A DNA stretch of 64,000 nt from Nocardioides aquaticus (GCF_018459925.1 NZ_CP075371.1:558001-622000), one strand, 5' to 3'. Positions 16,674 to 28,124 are shown, counted from the stretch's first letter. A program made the numbers and translations. Notes: generated from the letters alone by a model not told the origin.

Positions 16674-18722
16674 ATGTCCACTGACACCGCCACCCCGCGC
16701 ACCGCGACCCCCGAGGACGACGGCGTCACCGACGCCACGCACGCCCCCGGGGGGAGCCCGGCGACGGGGGGCTTCGACCCCGCCGCGATGACCCGCCTGC
16801 TCGACGGGCGCTACGCCGAGGTGCGCGCGCTCGTGCGCTCCAACCTCGCCGAGTACGCCTCCGTGCTCGAGGACGCCGAGACGATGAGCCGCGCGGACTA
16901 CCGCGAGCGGGTCAAGGACATCGTGCTCGAGATGGCCGCCACCGGGCAGACCGGGATGGGCTTCCCCGAGGAGTACGGCGGGGGCGGCGACATCGGCGCG
17001 TCCGTGGCCGCGTTCGAGACCCTGGCGCTGGGCGACCTGTCGGTGCTGGTCAAGACCGGGGTGCAGTTCGGGCTCTTCGGGGGCGCCATCCAGCAGCTCG
17101 GCACGAAGCGGCACCACGACGCGTACCTGCGTCCGCTGATCACCGGCGAGCTGCTCGGCTGCTTCGCGATGAGCGAGACCGGGCACGGCTCCAACGTGCA
17201 GGCCCTGGACACCACCGCGACCTACGACGCGGACACCGAGGAGTTCGTCCTGCACACGCCGACCGAGCAGGGCGGCAAGGACTACATCGGCAACGCCGCG
17301 CAGCACGGCGAGGTCGCCGTCGTCTTCGCCCAGCTGCACGTCGGCGGCGAGGGCCACGGCGTGCACGCCTTCGTGGTCCCGATCCGCTCCGGCGGCGAGG
17401 CCTGCGCGGGCGTCCGGATCGAGGACGACGGGCTGAAGATGGGCCTGAACGGCGTCGACAACGGTCGGCTGTGGTTCGACCAGGTCCGGGTGCCGCGCGA
17501 CGCGCTGCTGGACCGCTTCGCCTCGGTCAGCGCCGACGGTGCCTACTCCAGCCCCATCGAGAACCCCAACCGACGCTTCTTCACGATGCTCGGAACCCTG
17601 ATCACCGGTCGCGTCTGCGTCGGCGGCGCCGGCATCAACGCCGCCAAGGTCGCCCTCGCGGTCGCGGTGAAGTACGGCCTGCGTCGCCGCCAGTTCGAGG
17701 CGGCCTCGAAGGACGAGGAGCAGCTGGTCCTCGACTACGGCATGCACCAGCGGCGGCTCTTCCCGCGCCTGGCGCGCGGCTACGCGATGCACTTCGCGCA
17801 GGAGGCGCTGGCCGCCGAGCTGCACACCGTGCTGACCGACCAGGTCGAGGACGACACCCGTCGTCGCGAGCTCGAGACGATGGCGGCCGGGATCAAGGCG
17901 CTCGGCACCTGGCACGCGACCGACACGATCCAGGAGTGCCGTGAGGCCTGCGGCGGTGCGGGCTACCTCGCCGTGAACCGGTTCCCGGCGCTCAAGGCCG
18001 ACACCGACGTCTTCACCACCTTCGAGGGCGACAACCACGTCCTGCTGCAGCTGGTCGCCAAGGGGCTGCTGACGAACTACGCCGAGGAGTTCGAGGACCT
18101 CGACTCCCTCGGGATGGCCCGCTTCGTGGCCGGGATGGCCGTCGACACCGTCGTGGAGCGCACCAGCGTCCACAAGCTCCTCGAGCGGCTCCGCGGCGTG
18201 CTGCCCGGCGGTGACGACGAGGGCGTGGAGGGCGTCCGGGACACCGACTACCACCTGACGATGCTGCGCTTCCGCGAGGAGCACCAGGTCGGCGGCGTGG
18301 CCCGCCGCCTCAAGCGGGGGATCGACGCCGGGGGCAACCCGGGCGTGGTCTTCTCGGAGGTGCAGGACCACGTCATCGCCGCAGCCCGCTCGCACGTGCA
18401 GCGGGTCGTGCTGGAGGCGTTCGTCGACAAGGTCCGCGGCCTGCCGGAGGGCGAGCTGCGCGACGCGCTGCAGCTGCTCTGCGACCTGCACGCGCTCTGC
18501 ACGATCGAGGACGACCGGGCCTGGTTCATGGAGCACGGCCGGCTCTCGGCGCCGCGGTCGAAGGCGGTCAGCCGCGAGGTCAACGCGCTGTGCCGCCGGG
18601 TGCGTCCGCTGGCCGAGGCCTACGTCGACGGGTTCGGCGTGCCGCCGGAGATGCTCCGCGCCCCCGCGCTGGTCGACGCCTACGCCAACGCCACCCGCAC
18701 GGCGCCCGGCGAGACCCACTAG
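16674..18722 (+). CDS. Acyl-CoA dehydrogenase/oxidase-family flavoenzyme
   Basis: FAD enzyme of fatty-acid beta-oxidation introducing the alpha-beta double bond in acyl-CoA. The N-terminal helical domain has GMGFPEEYGGGGD; the FAD-binding middle has CFAMSETGHGSNVQ and GGKDYIGNAAQHGEVAVVFA. The C-terminal helices include RRFFTMLGTLITGRVCVGGA and TFEGDNHVLLQLVAKGLL, where the Glu matches the catalytic base. At 682 aa and with two C-terminal helical domains it resembles acyl-CoA oxidases (ACOX) more than the ~380-aa dehydrogenases. It could therefore pass electrons to oxygen, but this cannot be proved from sequence. It has its own leaderless promoter and no beta-oxidation genes beside it. Confidence 0.88.
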   Translation: MSTDTATPRTATPEDDGVTDATHAPGGSPATGGFDPAAMTRLLDGRYAEVRALVRSNLAEYASVLEDAETMSRADYRERVKDIVLEMAATGQTGMGFPEEYGGGGDIGASVAAFETLALGDLSVLVKTGVQFGLFGGAIQQLGTKRHHDAYLRPLITGELLGCFAMSETGHGSNVQALDTTATYDADTEEFVLHTPTEQGGKDYIGNAAQHGEVAVVFAQLHVGGEGHGVHAFVVPIRSGGEACAGVRIEDDGLKMGLNGVDNGRLWFDQVRVPRDALLDRFASVSADGAYSSPIENPNRRFFTMLGTLITGRVCVGGAGINAAKVALAVAVKYGLRRRQFEAASKDEEQLVLDYGMHQRRLFPRLARGYAMHFAQEALAAELHTVLTDQVEDDTRRRELETMAAGIKALGTWHATDTIQECREACGGAGYLAVNRFPALKADTDVFTTFEGDNHVLLQLVAKGLLTNYAEEFEDLDSLGMARFVAGMAVDTVVERTSVHKLLERLRGVLPGGDDEGVEGVRDTDYHLTMLRFREEHQVGGVARRLKRGIDAGGNPGVVFSEVQDHVIAAARSHVQRVVLEAFVDKVRGLPEGELRDALQLLCDLHALCTIEDDRAWFMEHGRLSAPRSKAVSREVNALCRRVRPLAEAYVDGFGVPPEMLRAPALVDAYANATRTAPGETH

Positions 18723-18737
18723 GCCGCGGGGCTCCGG

Positions 18738-19319
18738 GTGGTGCGCGGCGTGCGGGGCCGCGCCGTCCTCCTGCCCGGGCGGGCCTACGCCGTCTCGGCG
18801 CCGCTGCTGGCCCGTGCGGGCGAGGTGCTCGCGGCCGACGGGTGGGACGTCCGGCCGGTGCACTGGGACGCCCCGGCGCCGCTGCCCGGATCGGTGGCCC
18901 CGGCGGTCGCGGAGGGCTTCGTCGTCCGGCACCTGCGGGAGGCCACCGCCGACCTGCCGCCGGGGAGGTCGGGCGAGGTGCTGGTCGTCGCGAAGTCGCT
19001 CGGCACCCGCGCCGCGTCGTACGCCGCCTCCCGCTCGTGGTCTGCTGCGTGGATGACTCCGCTGCTCACCGACCCGTCCTGCCGCGCCGGGATCGCGGCC
19101 AACCGGGCGCCGCAGCTGCTGGTGGGCGGGGCGGCCGACCCGTACTGGGACCGGGCCGTCGCGGCGGGGCTGGGGCGTGCGGCCACGGTGGAGGTGCTCG
19201 AGGTCGCCGGCGCCGACCACGGCCTCGTCCTGGGCGACGCCGGCGCCACCGCGGCCGCGCTGGACCGGGCCGGCCGGACGCTGGCTGCGTTCGCCCGGCG
19301 GCTGCAGGGGGCGTCGTGA
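18738..19319 (+). CDS. Alpha/beta-hydrolase-like protein
   Basis: 193-aa protein with an alpha/beta-hydrolase core: VLLPGRAYAVSAPLLARAGE, VLVVAKSLGTRAAS (a KSLG nucleophile elbow, Ser), APQLLVGGAADPYWD and EVAGADHGL (His). This Asp/Ser/His order matches small dienelactone-hydrolase-like or KANL3/Tex30-like members. Substrate unknown. Two adjacent GTG codons (18738, 18741) can start it. It overlaps the following methyltransferase by 4 nt (GTGA). Confidence 0.7.
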   Translation: MVRGVRGRAVLLPGRAYAVSAPLLARAGEVLAADGWDVRPVHWDAPAPLPGSVAPAVAEGFVVRHLREATADLPPGRSGEVLVVAKSLGTRAASYAASRSWSAAWMTPLLTDPSCRAGIAANRAPQLLVGGAADPYWDRAVAAGLGRAATVEVLEVAGADHGLVLGDAGATAAALDRAGRTLAAFARRLQGAS

Positions 19320-19993
19320 AGATCGTGGGGGGCTGGTCCGAGGACCCGCTCTGGGCGCACGTCTACGACTGGATGGTCGAGCACCCGGTCGCCGGGGGAG
19401 CGGCGTTCCGGGCCGGTCTGGGGTCGCCGCTGCGGCTGCTCCACGAGGCGACGTACGAGCTCGGGATCCTGCCCGCGGGCACGCGCGTGCTGGACGTGCC
19501 CTGCGGCGGGGGCGTGGGGTTGCGGGGCGTCCGGCCCGGCCAGGGCCTGGACTACCTCGCGGTCGACGTCAGCGAGGCGATGCTGCGGCGCACCCGGGAG
19601 GCCGCGCACGCGCGCGGGGTGGGCGACCAGGTGACGACGGTGCGCGCCGACGTGGGCGCGCTGCCGTACCCCGACGGCCACGTCGACCGGGTGCTGACCC
19701 TGACCGGGCTGCACTGCTTCCCCGACCCGGCCGCCGCGGTGGCCGAGATGGCCCGCGTGCTGCGCCCGGGCGGCGTCCTCACCGGCAGCACGGTGCTGGA
19801 GGAGGCCGGCCCGCGCTGGTGGCCGATGCGCGTCGGTGGGCGCCTCGGCGGGATCCTGGGCCCCGGCGTGACCGCGGCCCAGGTCCGTGACCTGCTCGCC
19901 GCCCACGGGATGGTCGACGTCGACCTCCAGGTCACCGGGGCGCTGGGCTACGTCCGCGCCCGCCGAGATGACGCTCCCGGACAGCCGAGATGA
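19316..19993 (+). CDS. Class I SAM-dependent methyltransferase
   Basis: 225-aa methyltransferase. The SAM site is VLDVPCGGGVGLRGVRPGQG, then YLAVDVSEAMLRRTREAA, the acidic VRADVGALPYPDGHVDRVLT and the post-motif LTGLHCFPDP, all UbiE/Methyltransf_11-like. The last residues before the stop (..DDAPGQPR) and the stop codon itself are coded by a 22-bp repeat array, so the C-terminus has been rewritten. Substrate unknown; the overlapping hydrolase suggests a shared pathway. Confidence 0.82.
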   Translation: MKIVGGWSEDPLWAHVYDWMVEHPVAGGAAFRAGLGSPLRLLHEATYELGILPAGTRVLDVPCGGGVGLRGVRPGQGLDYLAVDVSEAMLRRTREAAHARGVGDQVTTVRADVGALPYPDGHVDRVLTLTGLHCFPDPAAAVAEMARVLRPGGVLTGSTVLEEAGPRWWPMRVGGRLGGILGPGVTAAQVRDLLAAHGMVDVDLQVTGALGYVRARRDDAPGQPR

Positions 19994-20027
19994 CGCTCGC
20001 GGCGCGTCGAGATGACGATTCCGGCGC
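19962..20027 (+). repeat. Triple 22-bp intergenic repeat, locus B
   Basis: Units 19962-19983, 19984-20005 and 20006-20027, same orientation as locus A. Unit 1 and half of unit 2 lie inside the methyltransferase reading frame; its TGA comes from the ATGA of unit 2. Unit 3 is the most diverged (GATGACGATTCCGG). The convergent ppa stop lies 20 bases further on. Confidence 0.93.
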
Positions 20028-20047
20028 GCCGCGCAGACCCCGAGGGG

Positions 20048-20542
20048 TCAGTGACCGCCCTCGTCGACCTGGCGCTGGAACGACGCCTTGACCTCGGCCT
20101 CGGCCTCGGTGCGCCCGACCCAGTCGGCGCCCTCGACGGACTTGCCCGGCTCCAGGTCCTTGTAGACCTCGAAGAAGTGCTGGATCTCGAGCCGGTCGAA
20201 CTTCGGCACGTGGTTGATGTCGCGGATGTGCTCGGCGCGCGGGTCGGTGGACGGCACGCACAGCACCTTGTCGTCGCCGCCGGCCTCGTCGGTCATCCGG
20301 AACATCCCGATCGCGCGGCACTTGATCAGGCAGCCCGGGAAGGTCGGCGCCTGCAGCAGCACCATGGCGTCGAGGGGGTCGCCGTCCTGGCCGAGGGTGC
20401 CCTCGATGAACCCGTAGTCGGTGGGGTACTGCGTCGAGGTGAACAGCATCCGGTCCAGGCGCATGCGCCCGGACTCGTGGTCGACCTCGTACTTGTTGCG
20501 CTCGCCCTTGGGGATCTCAATGAGCACGTCGAACTCGAGCAC
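20048..20542 (-). CDS. ppa: Inorganic pyrophosphatase (family I)
   Basis: Hydrolyses pyrophosphate to two phosphates and so pulls biosynthetic reactions forward (cytoplasm, Mg-dependent). Family I marks are [41 protein letters not shown] (the metal-binding D-x-D-P-x-D pattern) and [11 protein letters not shown]. 164 aa is the usual bacterial size. The GTG at 20542 is chosen because AGAGG lies 7 nt upstream and the mature family start ([12 protein letters not shown]) follows at once. Confidence 0.95.
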   Translation of the reverse strand: MLEFDVLIEIPKGERNKYEVDHESGRMRLDRMLFTSTQYPTDYGFIEGTLGQDGDPLDAMVLLQAPTFPGCLIKCRAIGMFRMTDEAGGDDKVLCVPSTDPRAEHIRDINHVPKFDRLEIQHFFEVYKDLEPGKSVEGADWVGRTEAEAEVKASFQRQVDEGGH

Positions 20543-20648
20543 CTGTCCACCTCTCTCGCCTGCCGCGACCGCCGCGGCCGTGGCGCGCTCATCCTGCCAG
20601 GCCGGGGCCGCGCCCGGGGCGCCCGCCCGGAACCCGCCGTCGGCACGC

Positions 20649-20654
20649 CATGAT
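20649..20654 (+). promoter_or_regulatory. -10-like CATGAT, leaderless
   Basis: Six nt before the GTG at 20661 (dacB); differs from the TANNNT pattern only in the first base. Confidence 0.35.
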
Positions 20655-20660
20655 GGAACG

Positions 20661-22085
20661 GTGAGCGAGAAGACCGGGCGGCGTCGGGGCCGGGGCGCCC
20701 TGGCGGTCCTGGTCGTCGTCGTGCTCGCGGTGGTCCTCGCGGTGACGACCGACCTCGCGCTGCATCGCCCGCCGCGCCCGCCCGTCGGTCCCGCCGGGAT
20801 CGCCCCGCCCCCCGGGCTCGACCTGCCGCAGGCCCGGCCCGCGCCCGCGGTGGTCGAGGCCGCGCCCACCGCACCGGTCGCCCCGGAGGCCGTACGCCGG
20901 GCGCTGGCCGGCCCGCTCGCCGACCCCGACCTCGGACGGCACGTGGTCGCGTCGGTCGCCGGGCTCGACGGGGGGCCCCGCTGGGAGCTCGGCGGGACGG
21001 GTCCGGGCCGGGTCGCCGTCCCGGCGTCGACGACCAAGGTGGTCACCGCGGCCGCGGCCTTGCTCGCCCTCGACCCCGAGGACACCTTCACCACCCGGGT
21101 CGTGGCCGACGGTCCCGGTCGTGTGGTGCTGGTCGGCGGCGGCGACCCGTTCCTGGCGGCCGCCCCGCCCGCCGACGGCGAGGAGGCGTACCCGCCCGTG
21201 GCGGACGTCGTCGACCTCGCGCGTCAGAGCGCCCGGGCCCTGCGTGCCGACGGTGTGCGGTCCGTGCGCGTCGGGTACGACGACACCCTGTTCAGCGGCC
21301 CCGCGGTCAGCCCGCGGTGGCCCGCGACCTACCTGCCCGACGTCGTGACGCCGATCCACGCGCTGTGGGTGGACCAGGGTGTCGACGGCGACGGTCTCCG
21401 GGTGGCGGACCCGCCGCGGTCGGCCGCGGACGCGTACGCCGCCGCCCTGCGCGCCGAGGGGATCCGCGTGCGCGGCGGCCCGACGCCGGTGACGGCGCCC
21501 GCGGCGTCCCCTGACCTCGCCTCCGTGGAGTCCGCCCCGCTGGCCGCGGTCGTCGAGCAGGTGCTGCGGGTCAGCGACAACGAGGGCGCCGAGGTGCTGC
21601 TGCGCCACGTCGGCCTGGCGACCGGACGACCCGGCTCCTTCGACGGTGGTCGCGCCGGAGTCCAGGAGGAGCTGGCCGCGGCCGGCGTCGACCTGGCCGC
21701 GCCGTCCGTGCTCTGGGACGGCAGCGGGCTGTCGCGCGAGAACCGGCTGGACCCCGGCCTCCTGGTCGACGTCCTGCAGCTGACCGCCTCCGAGGACCGG
21801 CCCGAGCTGCGGGCGGTCGTCACGGGCCTGCCCGTCGCGGGCTTCGACGGGTCGCTCGCCGACCGCTTCGACACCGGCGACCCGCGTGCTCCCGGCCGGG
21901 TCCGGGCCAAGACCGGCACCCTGTCCAACGTCTTCGGCCTCGCCGGGCTGGCCGTCGGCGCGGACGGCCGTCCGGTCGCGTTCGCCCTGCTCGCCGACCG
22001 GATCCGCCTCCCGCGCACCTCGCTGGCCCTGCAGGCGATGGACCAGGCCGCCGCGGCCCTGGCCGGCTGCCGCTGCACGCGCTGA
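20661..22085 (+). CDS. dacB: D-alanyl-D-alanine carboxypeptidase/endopeptidase (PBP4, family S13)
   Basis: Trims or cuts peptidoglycan peptides on the outer face of the membrane. One N-terminal membrane segment ([20 protein letters not shown], ~13-32) acts as anchor or signal. The penicillin-binding motifs are in order: S-x-x-K as [10 protein letters not shown] (Ser123, Lys126), S-x-N as VSDNEGAE and KTG as [10 protein letters not shown]. The long insert between the first two motifs is the S13 hallmark. 474 aa. It heads the dacB-metalloprotease-tilS-hpt order common in actinobacteria. Confidence 0.92.
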   Translation: MSEKTGRRRGRGALAVLVVVVLAVVLAVTTDLALHRPPRPPVGPAGIAPPPGLDLPQARPAPAVVEAAPTAPVAPEAVRRALAGPLADPDLGRHVVASVAGLDGGPRWELGGTGPGRVAVPASTTKVVTAAAALLALDPEDTFTTRVVADGPGRVVLVGGGDPFLAAAPPADGEEAYPPVADVVDLARQSARALRADGVRSVRVGYDDTLFSGPAVSPRWPATYLPDVVTPIHALWVDQGVDGDGLRVADPPRSAADAYAAALRAEGIRVRGGPTPVTAPAASPDLASVESAPLAAVVEQVLRVSDNEGAEVLLRHVGLATGRPGSFDGGRAGVQEELAAAGVDLAAPSVLWDGSGLSRENRLDPGLLVDVLQLTASEDRPELRAVVTGLPVAGFDGSLADRFDTGDPRAPGRVRAKTGTLSNVFGLAGLAVGADGRPVAFALLADRIRLPRTSLALQAMDQAAAALAGCRCTR

Positions 22086-22107
22086 GCGGTCGTACGACCC
22101 CCGGAGG

Positions 22108-22173
22108 TGTCCGGAACCGTCACCTCGACGCGCCGCGCGCGTCATCTCGGCTGTCCGGGAGCGTCATCTCGGC
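22108..22173 (-). repeat. Triple 22-bp intergenic repeat, locus C
   Basis: Units 22108-22129, 22130-22151 and 22152-22173 in the opposite orientation to loci A and B. The core reads as CGTCATCTCGGC at the end of units 2 and 3. This is the only locus between tandem rather than convergent genes; the metalloprotease promoter starts 15 bases later. Confidence 0.93.
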
Positions 22174-22187
22174 GGAGGGGGCCGGGC

Positions 22188-22193
22188 TAGATT
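22188..22193 (+). promoter_or_regulatory. -10 box TAGATT, leaderless
   Basis: Ends 7 nt before the ATG at 22201. Confidence 0.55.
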
Positions 22194-22200
22194 GCAGGAC

Positions 22201-23274
22201 ATGAGCTCCCCTGCCACGACCGGCCCGCCCTCGACCGGTCCGTCGATGATCGACTGGGACCTCGCCGTCTCGCTGGCGTCCCGGCTCGCGGGGGAGGGGC
22301 CGCGGGTGCCGCGGGACCGGGCCGTCGCGGCGGTCGCCGAGCTGCGCGCCGACGCGGACCGCTCGACCGGGCTGGTGCGCGACTTCACCGGCCTGGAGGC
22401 CGCCGACCACGGCGCGCCCGTGCTCGTCGTCGACCGCCCGGGCTGGATCCAGGCGAACGCCGACGGGTTCCGCCGGATCATCGACCCCCTCGCGGACCGG
22501 ATCACGAGCGCCAAGCCGCCGAGCGGCCTCACCCGCGCGGTCGGCTCCCGGATCACCGGGGCCGAGGTCGGCGGGCTGCTCGGCTTCCTGGCCGGCAAGG
22601 TGCTGGGCCAGTTCGACCCCTTCGCCGACCCCGCCGGGCGGCTGCTCCTGGTGGCGCCCAACGTGGTCGCCGTCGAGGACGAGCTCGGCGTCGACCCGAC
22701 GGACTTCCGGCTCTGGGTCTGCCTGCACGAGGAGACCCACCGCGTGCAGTTCACCGCCGTGCCGTGGATGCGGGAGCACCTGTTCTCCGAGATCGAGAAC
22801 CTCTCGGCCACGGTCCGCCCCGACGCCGCGATCGACGAGACCCTGAAGCGCCTCACCGAGACCGTCCGCACCGTGCGCCGCGACGGCGTCGGCCAGGGCG
22901 GGCTGCTCGACCTGCTGGGCAGCCCCGAGCAGAAGGCCGTCCTCGACCGGGTCACCGGGATGATGTCGCTGCTCGAGGGGCACGCCGACGTCGTGATGGA
23001 CGGCGTCGGGCCGCAGGTCATCCCGTCGGTGCGTCGCATCCGCGCCTCCTTCGACCGCCGCCGCCAGGGCGTCGGGACGCTCGACCGGGTGCTGCGCCGG
23101 CTGCTCGGGCTCGACGCCAAGATGGCGCAGTACCGCGACGGCGCCGCCTTCGTGCGCGGGGTCGTCGACACCGTCGGCATGGAGCGGTTCAACGCCGTCT
23201 GGGAGCGCCCCGAGCACCTGCCCACCAAGGCCGAGCTGCTGGACCACGGGGCGTGGATCCGCCGGGTCCTCTGA
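22201..23274 (+). CDS. Zinc-dependent metalloprotease-like protein (DUF2342)
   Basis: 357-aa member of the DUF2342 family, often annotated as zinc-dependent metalloprotease or F420-biosynthesis-associated. A zinc motif HEETH is at residues ~176-180 (VCLHEETHRVQFTAVPWMR), and a more C-terminal LLEGHADVVMDGVG can give the third ligand. No signal peptide. The substrate is unknown, and the F420 link in the name is historical rather than shown. The gene sits between dacB and tilS as in other actinobacteria. Confidence 0.85.
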   Translation: MSSPATTGPPSTGPSMIDWDLAVSLASRLAGEGPRVPRDRAVAAVAELRADADRSTGLVRDFTGLEAADHGAPVLVVDRPGWIQANADGFRRIIDPLADRITSAKPPSGLTRAVGSRITGAEVGGLLGFLAGKVLGQFDPFADPAGRLLLVAPNVVAVEDELGVDPTDFRLWVCLHEETHRVQFTAVPWMREHLFSEIENLSATVRPDAAIDETLKRLTETVRTVRRDGVGQGGLLDLLGSPEQKAVLDRVTGMMSLLEGHADVVMDGVGPQVIPSVRRIRASFDRRRQGVGTLDRVLRRLLGLDAKMAQYRDGAAFVRGVVDTVGMERFNAVWERPEHLPTKAELLDHGAWIRRVL

Positions 23275-23290
23275 GCCGGGCCCGCCCCCG

Positions 23291-24298
23291 ATGAGCCACG
23301 ACCAGGCCGTCGTCGCGGTCCGCCGCGGCGTCCGCGACGCCCTGGCCGGCCTCGACCCCCGCGCCACCGGCCCGGTGGTCGTCGCCTGCTCCGGCGGCGC
23401 GGACTCGCTGGCGCTGCTGGCAGCGACCGTCGCCGAGGTCGCCCGGGCCGGCCGCGCCGGCGCCCCGACGCCCCGGGTCGTCGGCGCCACCGTCGACCAC
23501 GGGCTCCAGGACGGCTCCGCCGAGCACGCCGCGCGCGTCGTCGAGCAGATGGCGACGACCGGCGCCGACGAGACGCTCACCGCGCGGGTCGCGGTGACCA
23601 CCGCCGGCCGCGGGCCCGAGGCCGCGGCCCGGGAGGCGCGGTACGCCGTGCTGGAGCAGGTCGCGACCAGCCTGGACGCCGCGGCGGTCCTGCTCGGCCA
23701 CACCCTCGACGACCAGGCGGAGACCGTGCTGCTCGGGCTGGCCCGCGGCTCCGGGGGTCGCTCCGTGGCCGGGATGCGGCCCGGGTTCGGTCCGTTCCTG
23801 CGCCCCCTGCTCGACGTGCGCCGCGCCGAGACCCTCGCCTACTGCGCCGCCGAGGGCCTCACCGTGTGGGACGACCCGCACAACGAGGACCCCCGCTTCA
23901 CCCGGGTCCGGGTCCGCCGGCGGGTGCTGCCGGTGCTGGAGGAGGAGCTCGGCCCCGGCGTCGCCGAGACCCTGGCCCGCACCGCCGGACAGCTGCGGGC
24001 CGACACCGAGGCGCTCGACGGCTGGGCCGAGGACGCCCTGGCGACCGCCTCGACCGGGGACGGGGCGCTCGACCTGGCCCCGCTCACCGCCCTGCCCGCG
24101 GCGGTGCGCACCCGCGTCCTGCGCGCGGCGGCCCTGCGGGCGGGCTCACCGGGCGCCGAGCTCTTCCACGTCCACGTCGCCGCGCTGGACCGGCTCGTCG
24201 CCGGCCGGCTGCGCGGCCAGGTGCAGCTGCCGGGCCACCTCACCGGCTCCCTGGTGGCCGGCACGCTCCGCTTCACCGCCACCGTGGTCCCGGGCTAG
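23291..24298 (+). CDS. tilS: tRNA(Ile)-lysidine synthase
   Basis: Modifies C34 of tRNA-Ile(CAU) to lysidine with ATP, allowing AUA decoding. The P-loop is VVVACSGGADSLALLAA (SGG-x-DS near 33-38), followed by VDHGLQDGSAEHAARV and LLGHTLDDQAETVLLGLARG. A later RRAETLAYCAAEGL and DPHNEDPRFTRVRVRRRVLP match TilS. 335 aa. It starts 16 bases after the metalloprotease and is probably co-transcribed. A hairpin is formed across its stop codon. Confidence 0.95.
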   Translation: MSHDQAVVAVRRGVRDALAGLDPRATGPVVVACSGGADSLALLAATVAEVARAGRAGAPTPRVVGATVDHGLQDGSAEHAARVVEQMATTGADETLTARVAVTTAGRGPEAAAREARYAVLEQVATSLDAAAVLLGHTLDDQAETVLLGLARGSGGRSVAGMRPGFGPFLRPLLDVRRAETLAYCAAEGLTVWDDPHNEDPRFTRVRVRRRVLPVLEEELGPGVAETLARTAGQLRADTEALDGWAEDALATASTGDGALDLAPLTALPAAVRTRVLRAAALRAGSPGAELFHVHVAALDRLVAGRLRGQVQLPGHLTGSLVAGTLRFTATVVPG

Positions 24299-24309
24299 CC
24301 CGGGACCAC
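24284..24309 (+). terminator. Hairpin spanning the tilS stop
   Basis: Perfect 12-bp arms GTGGTCCCGGGC (24284-24295) and GCCCGGGACCAC (24298-24309) with a 2-base loop. The TAG stop lies at the tip. Confidence 0.55.
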
Positions 24310-24457
24310 TCGCCGGGGCGTACCGGGCCCCGACCCCTCAAGCGCGCCGGTCGGACGGCCGAGACACCCCCTGCGGGAGAAGCCCGGCCCCACCCCCCCC
24401 GGAGGGTCCGGGCCTCCCGCTCCGCCGACCTCCGTGCGTACCCCCCGAGGACCCCTC

Positions 24458-25303
24458 ATGACCCGTCGCCGCCCCCCGCTCGCCCTCCTCGCCGCCGGTG
24501 CCCTGACGGCGGCCCTCGTCCCCGGGCTGGGGTTCGTGGCAGGCGTGGCCGCGGGTCCCGTCGCGGGGGCCACCCCGGCCACCGGCGCCGCGGGCCTGCT
24601 CGGCGTCACCGCGGAGCCCCCGGCCGGTCGCGCCTGGATCCAGGGCCTCGTGGTCGACCGGGCCGGCCACCGCTTGGACGACGTGGTGGTGCAGGCCTTC
24701 GACGCCGCGGAGGTCGAGACCGACCCGGACGCCGACCCGGTGGCGACCTGGATCACTTACGCCGACCCCGCCGACGGACCCGCCCACGGCTTCTTCCGGC
24801 TCTACGTCCCGCAGGGTCAGGGCGCGGTCTACGACGTCCGGTTCTCCAGCCCCGAGGGCGACGCCGACCCGTACCGCGCCCGCGGGCTCGACGGTGCCGT
24901 CCTGATCGGTGGTGGGAAGAGGGCCGCGGGCAAGGTCGAGGATCTCGGGACGACCGTGATGACGCTCCAGCGCCGCGCGGAGACCAGGATCTCGCTCCGG
25001 CCGTCGCGTGACGTGACCCGGCAGCACCGGTCCGGGCGCCTCGCGGTCACGCTCACCAGCCCCGACGTCGACCCGGTGACCGGCACGGTCGCCGTGAGCG
25101 TCGACGGCCGGGCCCGGGGCCGGCAGGTGCTCACCCGCAGGTCGGACGGGCGCGCCGCCTTCGCGCTGCCCGTGCTGAGGCCCGGCCGGCACACCCTCGC
25201 GGTCCGCTACGCCGGGTCCCGGCTCGTCGCGGCCGCCTCGGCCCGCGTCGTGGTGAAGGTCGACCGGGCCCCGCGCACGGGCAAGGGCGGCGGCGGCCGC
25301 TGA
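24458..25303 (+). CDS. Secreted Ig-like repeat protein, unknown function
   Basis: 281-aa exported protein. After MTRRR comes a signal segment (PPLALLAAGALTAALVPGLG, with further hydrophobic residues to ~45). Residues ~60-150 look like a carboxypeptidase-regulatory/MSP-type beta domain (AWIQGLVVDRAGHRLDDVVV). Residues ~185-275 look like a bacterial Ig-like domain (SGRLAVTLTSPDVDPVTGTV ... LRPGRHTLAVRYAG). The C-terminus is basic (TGKGGGGR). GAGGA lies 6 nt before the ATG. It interrupts the usual tilS-hpt adjacency. No enzymatic motif is visible; a wall-associated or adhesive role is possible but not shown. Confidence 0.75.
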   Translation: MTRRRPPLALLAAGALTAALVPGLGFVAGVAAGPVAGATPATGAAGLLGVTAEPPAGRAWIQGLVVDRAGHRLDDVVVQAFDAAEVETDPDADPVATWITYADPADGPAHGFFRLYVPQGQGAVYDVRFSSPEGDADPYRARGLDGAVLIGGGKRAAGKVEDLGTTVMTLQRRAETRISLRPSRDVTRQHRSGRLAVTLTSPDVDPVTGTVAVSVDGRARGRQVLTRRSDGRAAFALPVLRPGRHTLAVRYAGSRLVAAASARVVVKVDRAPRTGKGGGGR

Positions 25304-25329
25304 CCGCGGCCTGTGGGAGGCTTCGCGCC

Positions 25330-25881
25330 ATGGACGCGTCACACGTGGAGCAGGACCTGGTCAACGTCCTGTTCACCGAGGCCCAGATCCGGGAGCGGCT
25401 GGCCGAGATGGCCGCCCAGATCGAGGAGGACTACGAGGGCCACGACCTGGTCATCGTGGGCATCCTGCGGGGCGCGGTGATGGTGATGGCGGACCTCGCG
25501 CGGGCCTTCGGCCGGCACGTCGAGATGGACTGGATGGCGGTGTCCTCCTACGGCTCCGGCACGAAGTCCAGCGGCGTGGTGCGCATCCTGAAGGACCTCG
25601 ACAGCGACATCTCCGGCCGGCACGTGCTGGTCGTCGACGAGATCATCGACACCGGGCTGACCCTGTCCTGGCTGACCGCGAACCTCTCCTCGCGCAACCC
25701 CGCCAGCGTCGAGATCGCCACGCTGCTGCGCAAGCCCGAGGCCCTCCAGATGCCGGTCGACGTCAAGTACGTCGGCTGGGACATCCCCAACGAGTTCGTC
25801 GTCGGGTACGGCCTGGACTACCGCGAGCGCTACCGCAACCTGCGCGACATCGCCACGCTCGCGCCGCACGTCTACTCCTGA
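25330..25881 (+). CDS. hpt: Hypoxanthine phosphoribosyltransferase
   Basis: Salvages hypoxanthine/guanine to IMP/GMP using PRPP. The 183-aa product has VIVGILRGAVMVMADLARAF, the flexible-loop SSYGSGTKSSG and the PRPP site VLVVDEIIDTGLTLSWL. The C-terminal FVVGYGLDYRERYRNL contains the purine-binding Asp. GGGAGG lies upstream of the ATG. The tilS-hpt-ftsH order is classical in Gram-positive bacteria. Confidence 0.96.
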   Translation: MDASHVEQDLVNVLFTEAQIRERLAEMAAQIEEDYEGHDLVIVGILRGAVMVMADLARAFGRHVEMDWMAVSSYGSGTKSSGVVRILKDLDSDISGRHVLVVDEIIDTGLTLSWLTANLSSRNPASVEIATLLRKPEALQMPVDVKYVGWDIPNEFVVGYGLDYRERYRNLRDIATLAPHVYS

Positions 25882-25918
25882 GCCCGCCGGACACCCACCA
25901 CGGTGCCGCCCGGCGGCG

Positions 25919-25946
25919 TTGCCGTCCACGTGTACCGTCGTAAGTC
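25919..25946 (+). promoter_or_regulatory. Candidate ftsH promoter
   Basis: TTGCCG (25919-25924), 16-nt spacer, TAAGTC (25941-25946). It predicts a ~75-nt leader before the GTG at 26027. Confidence 0.4.
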
Positions 25947-26026
25947 AGTCCACCGTGCGCCGGCCCGGACCGGCCTCACCCGCCGGAGCAGGGAGCGGCG
26001 CCCATCCCTGAGGTCGAGAGAAGTCC

Positions 26027-28117
<2,091 letters not shown>

Positions 28118-28124
28118 GTCCCCG

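Noticed and set aside
18738..19993. Biosynthetic gene cluster
   Set aside because: Only a hydrolase and a methyltransferase, without core synthases, carrier proteins or a dedicated transporter.
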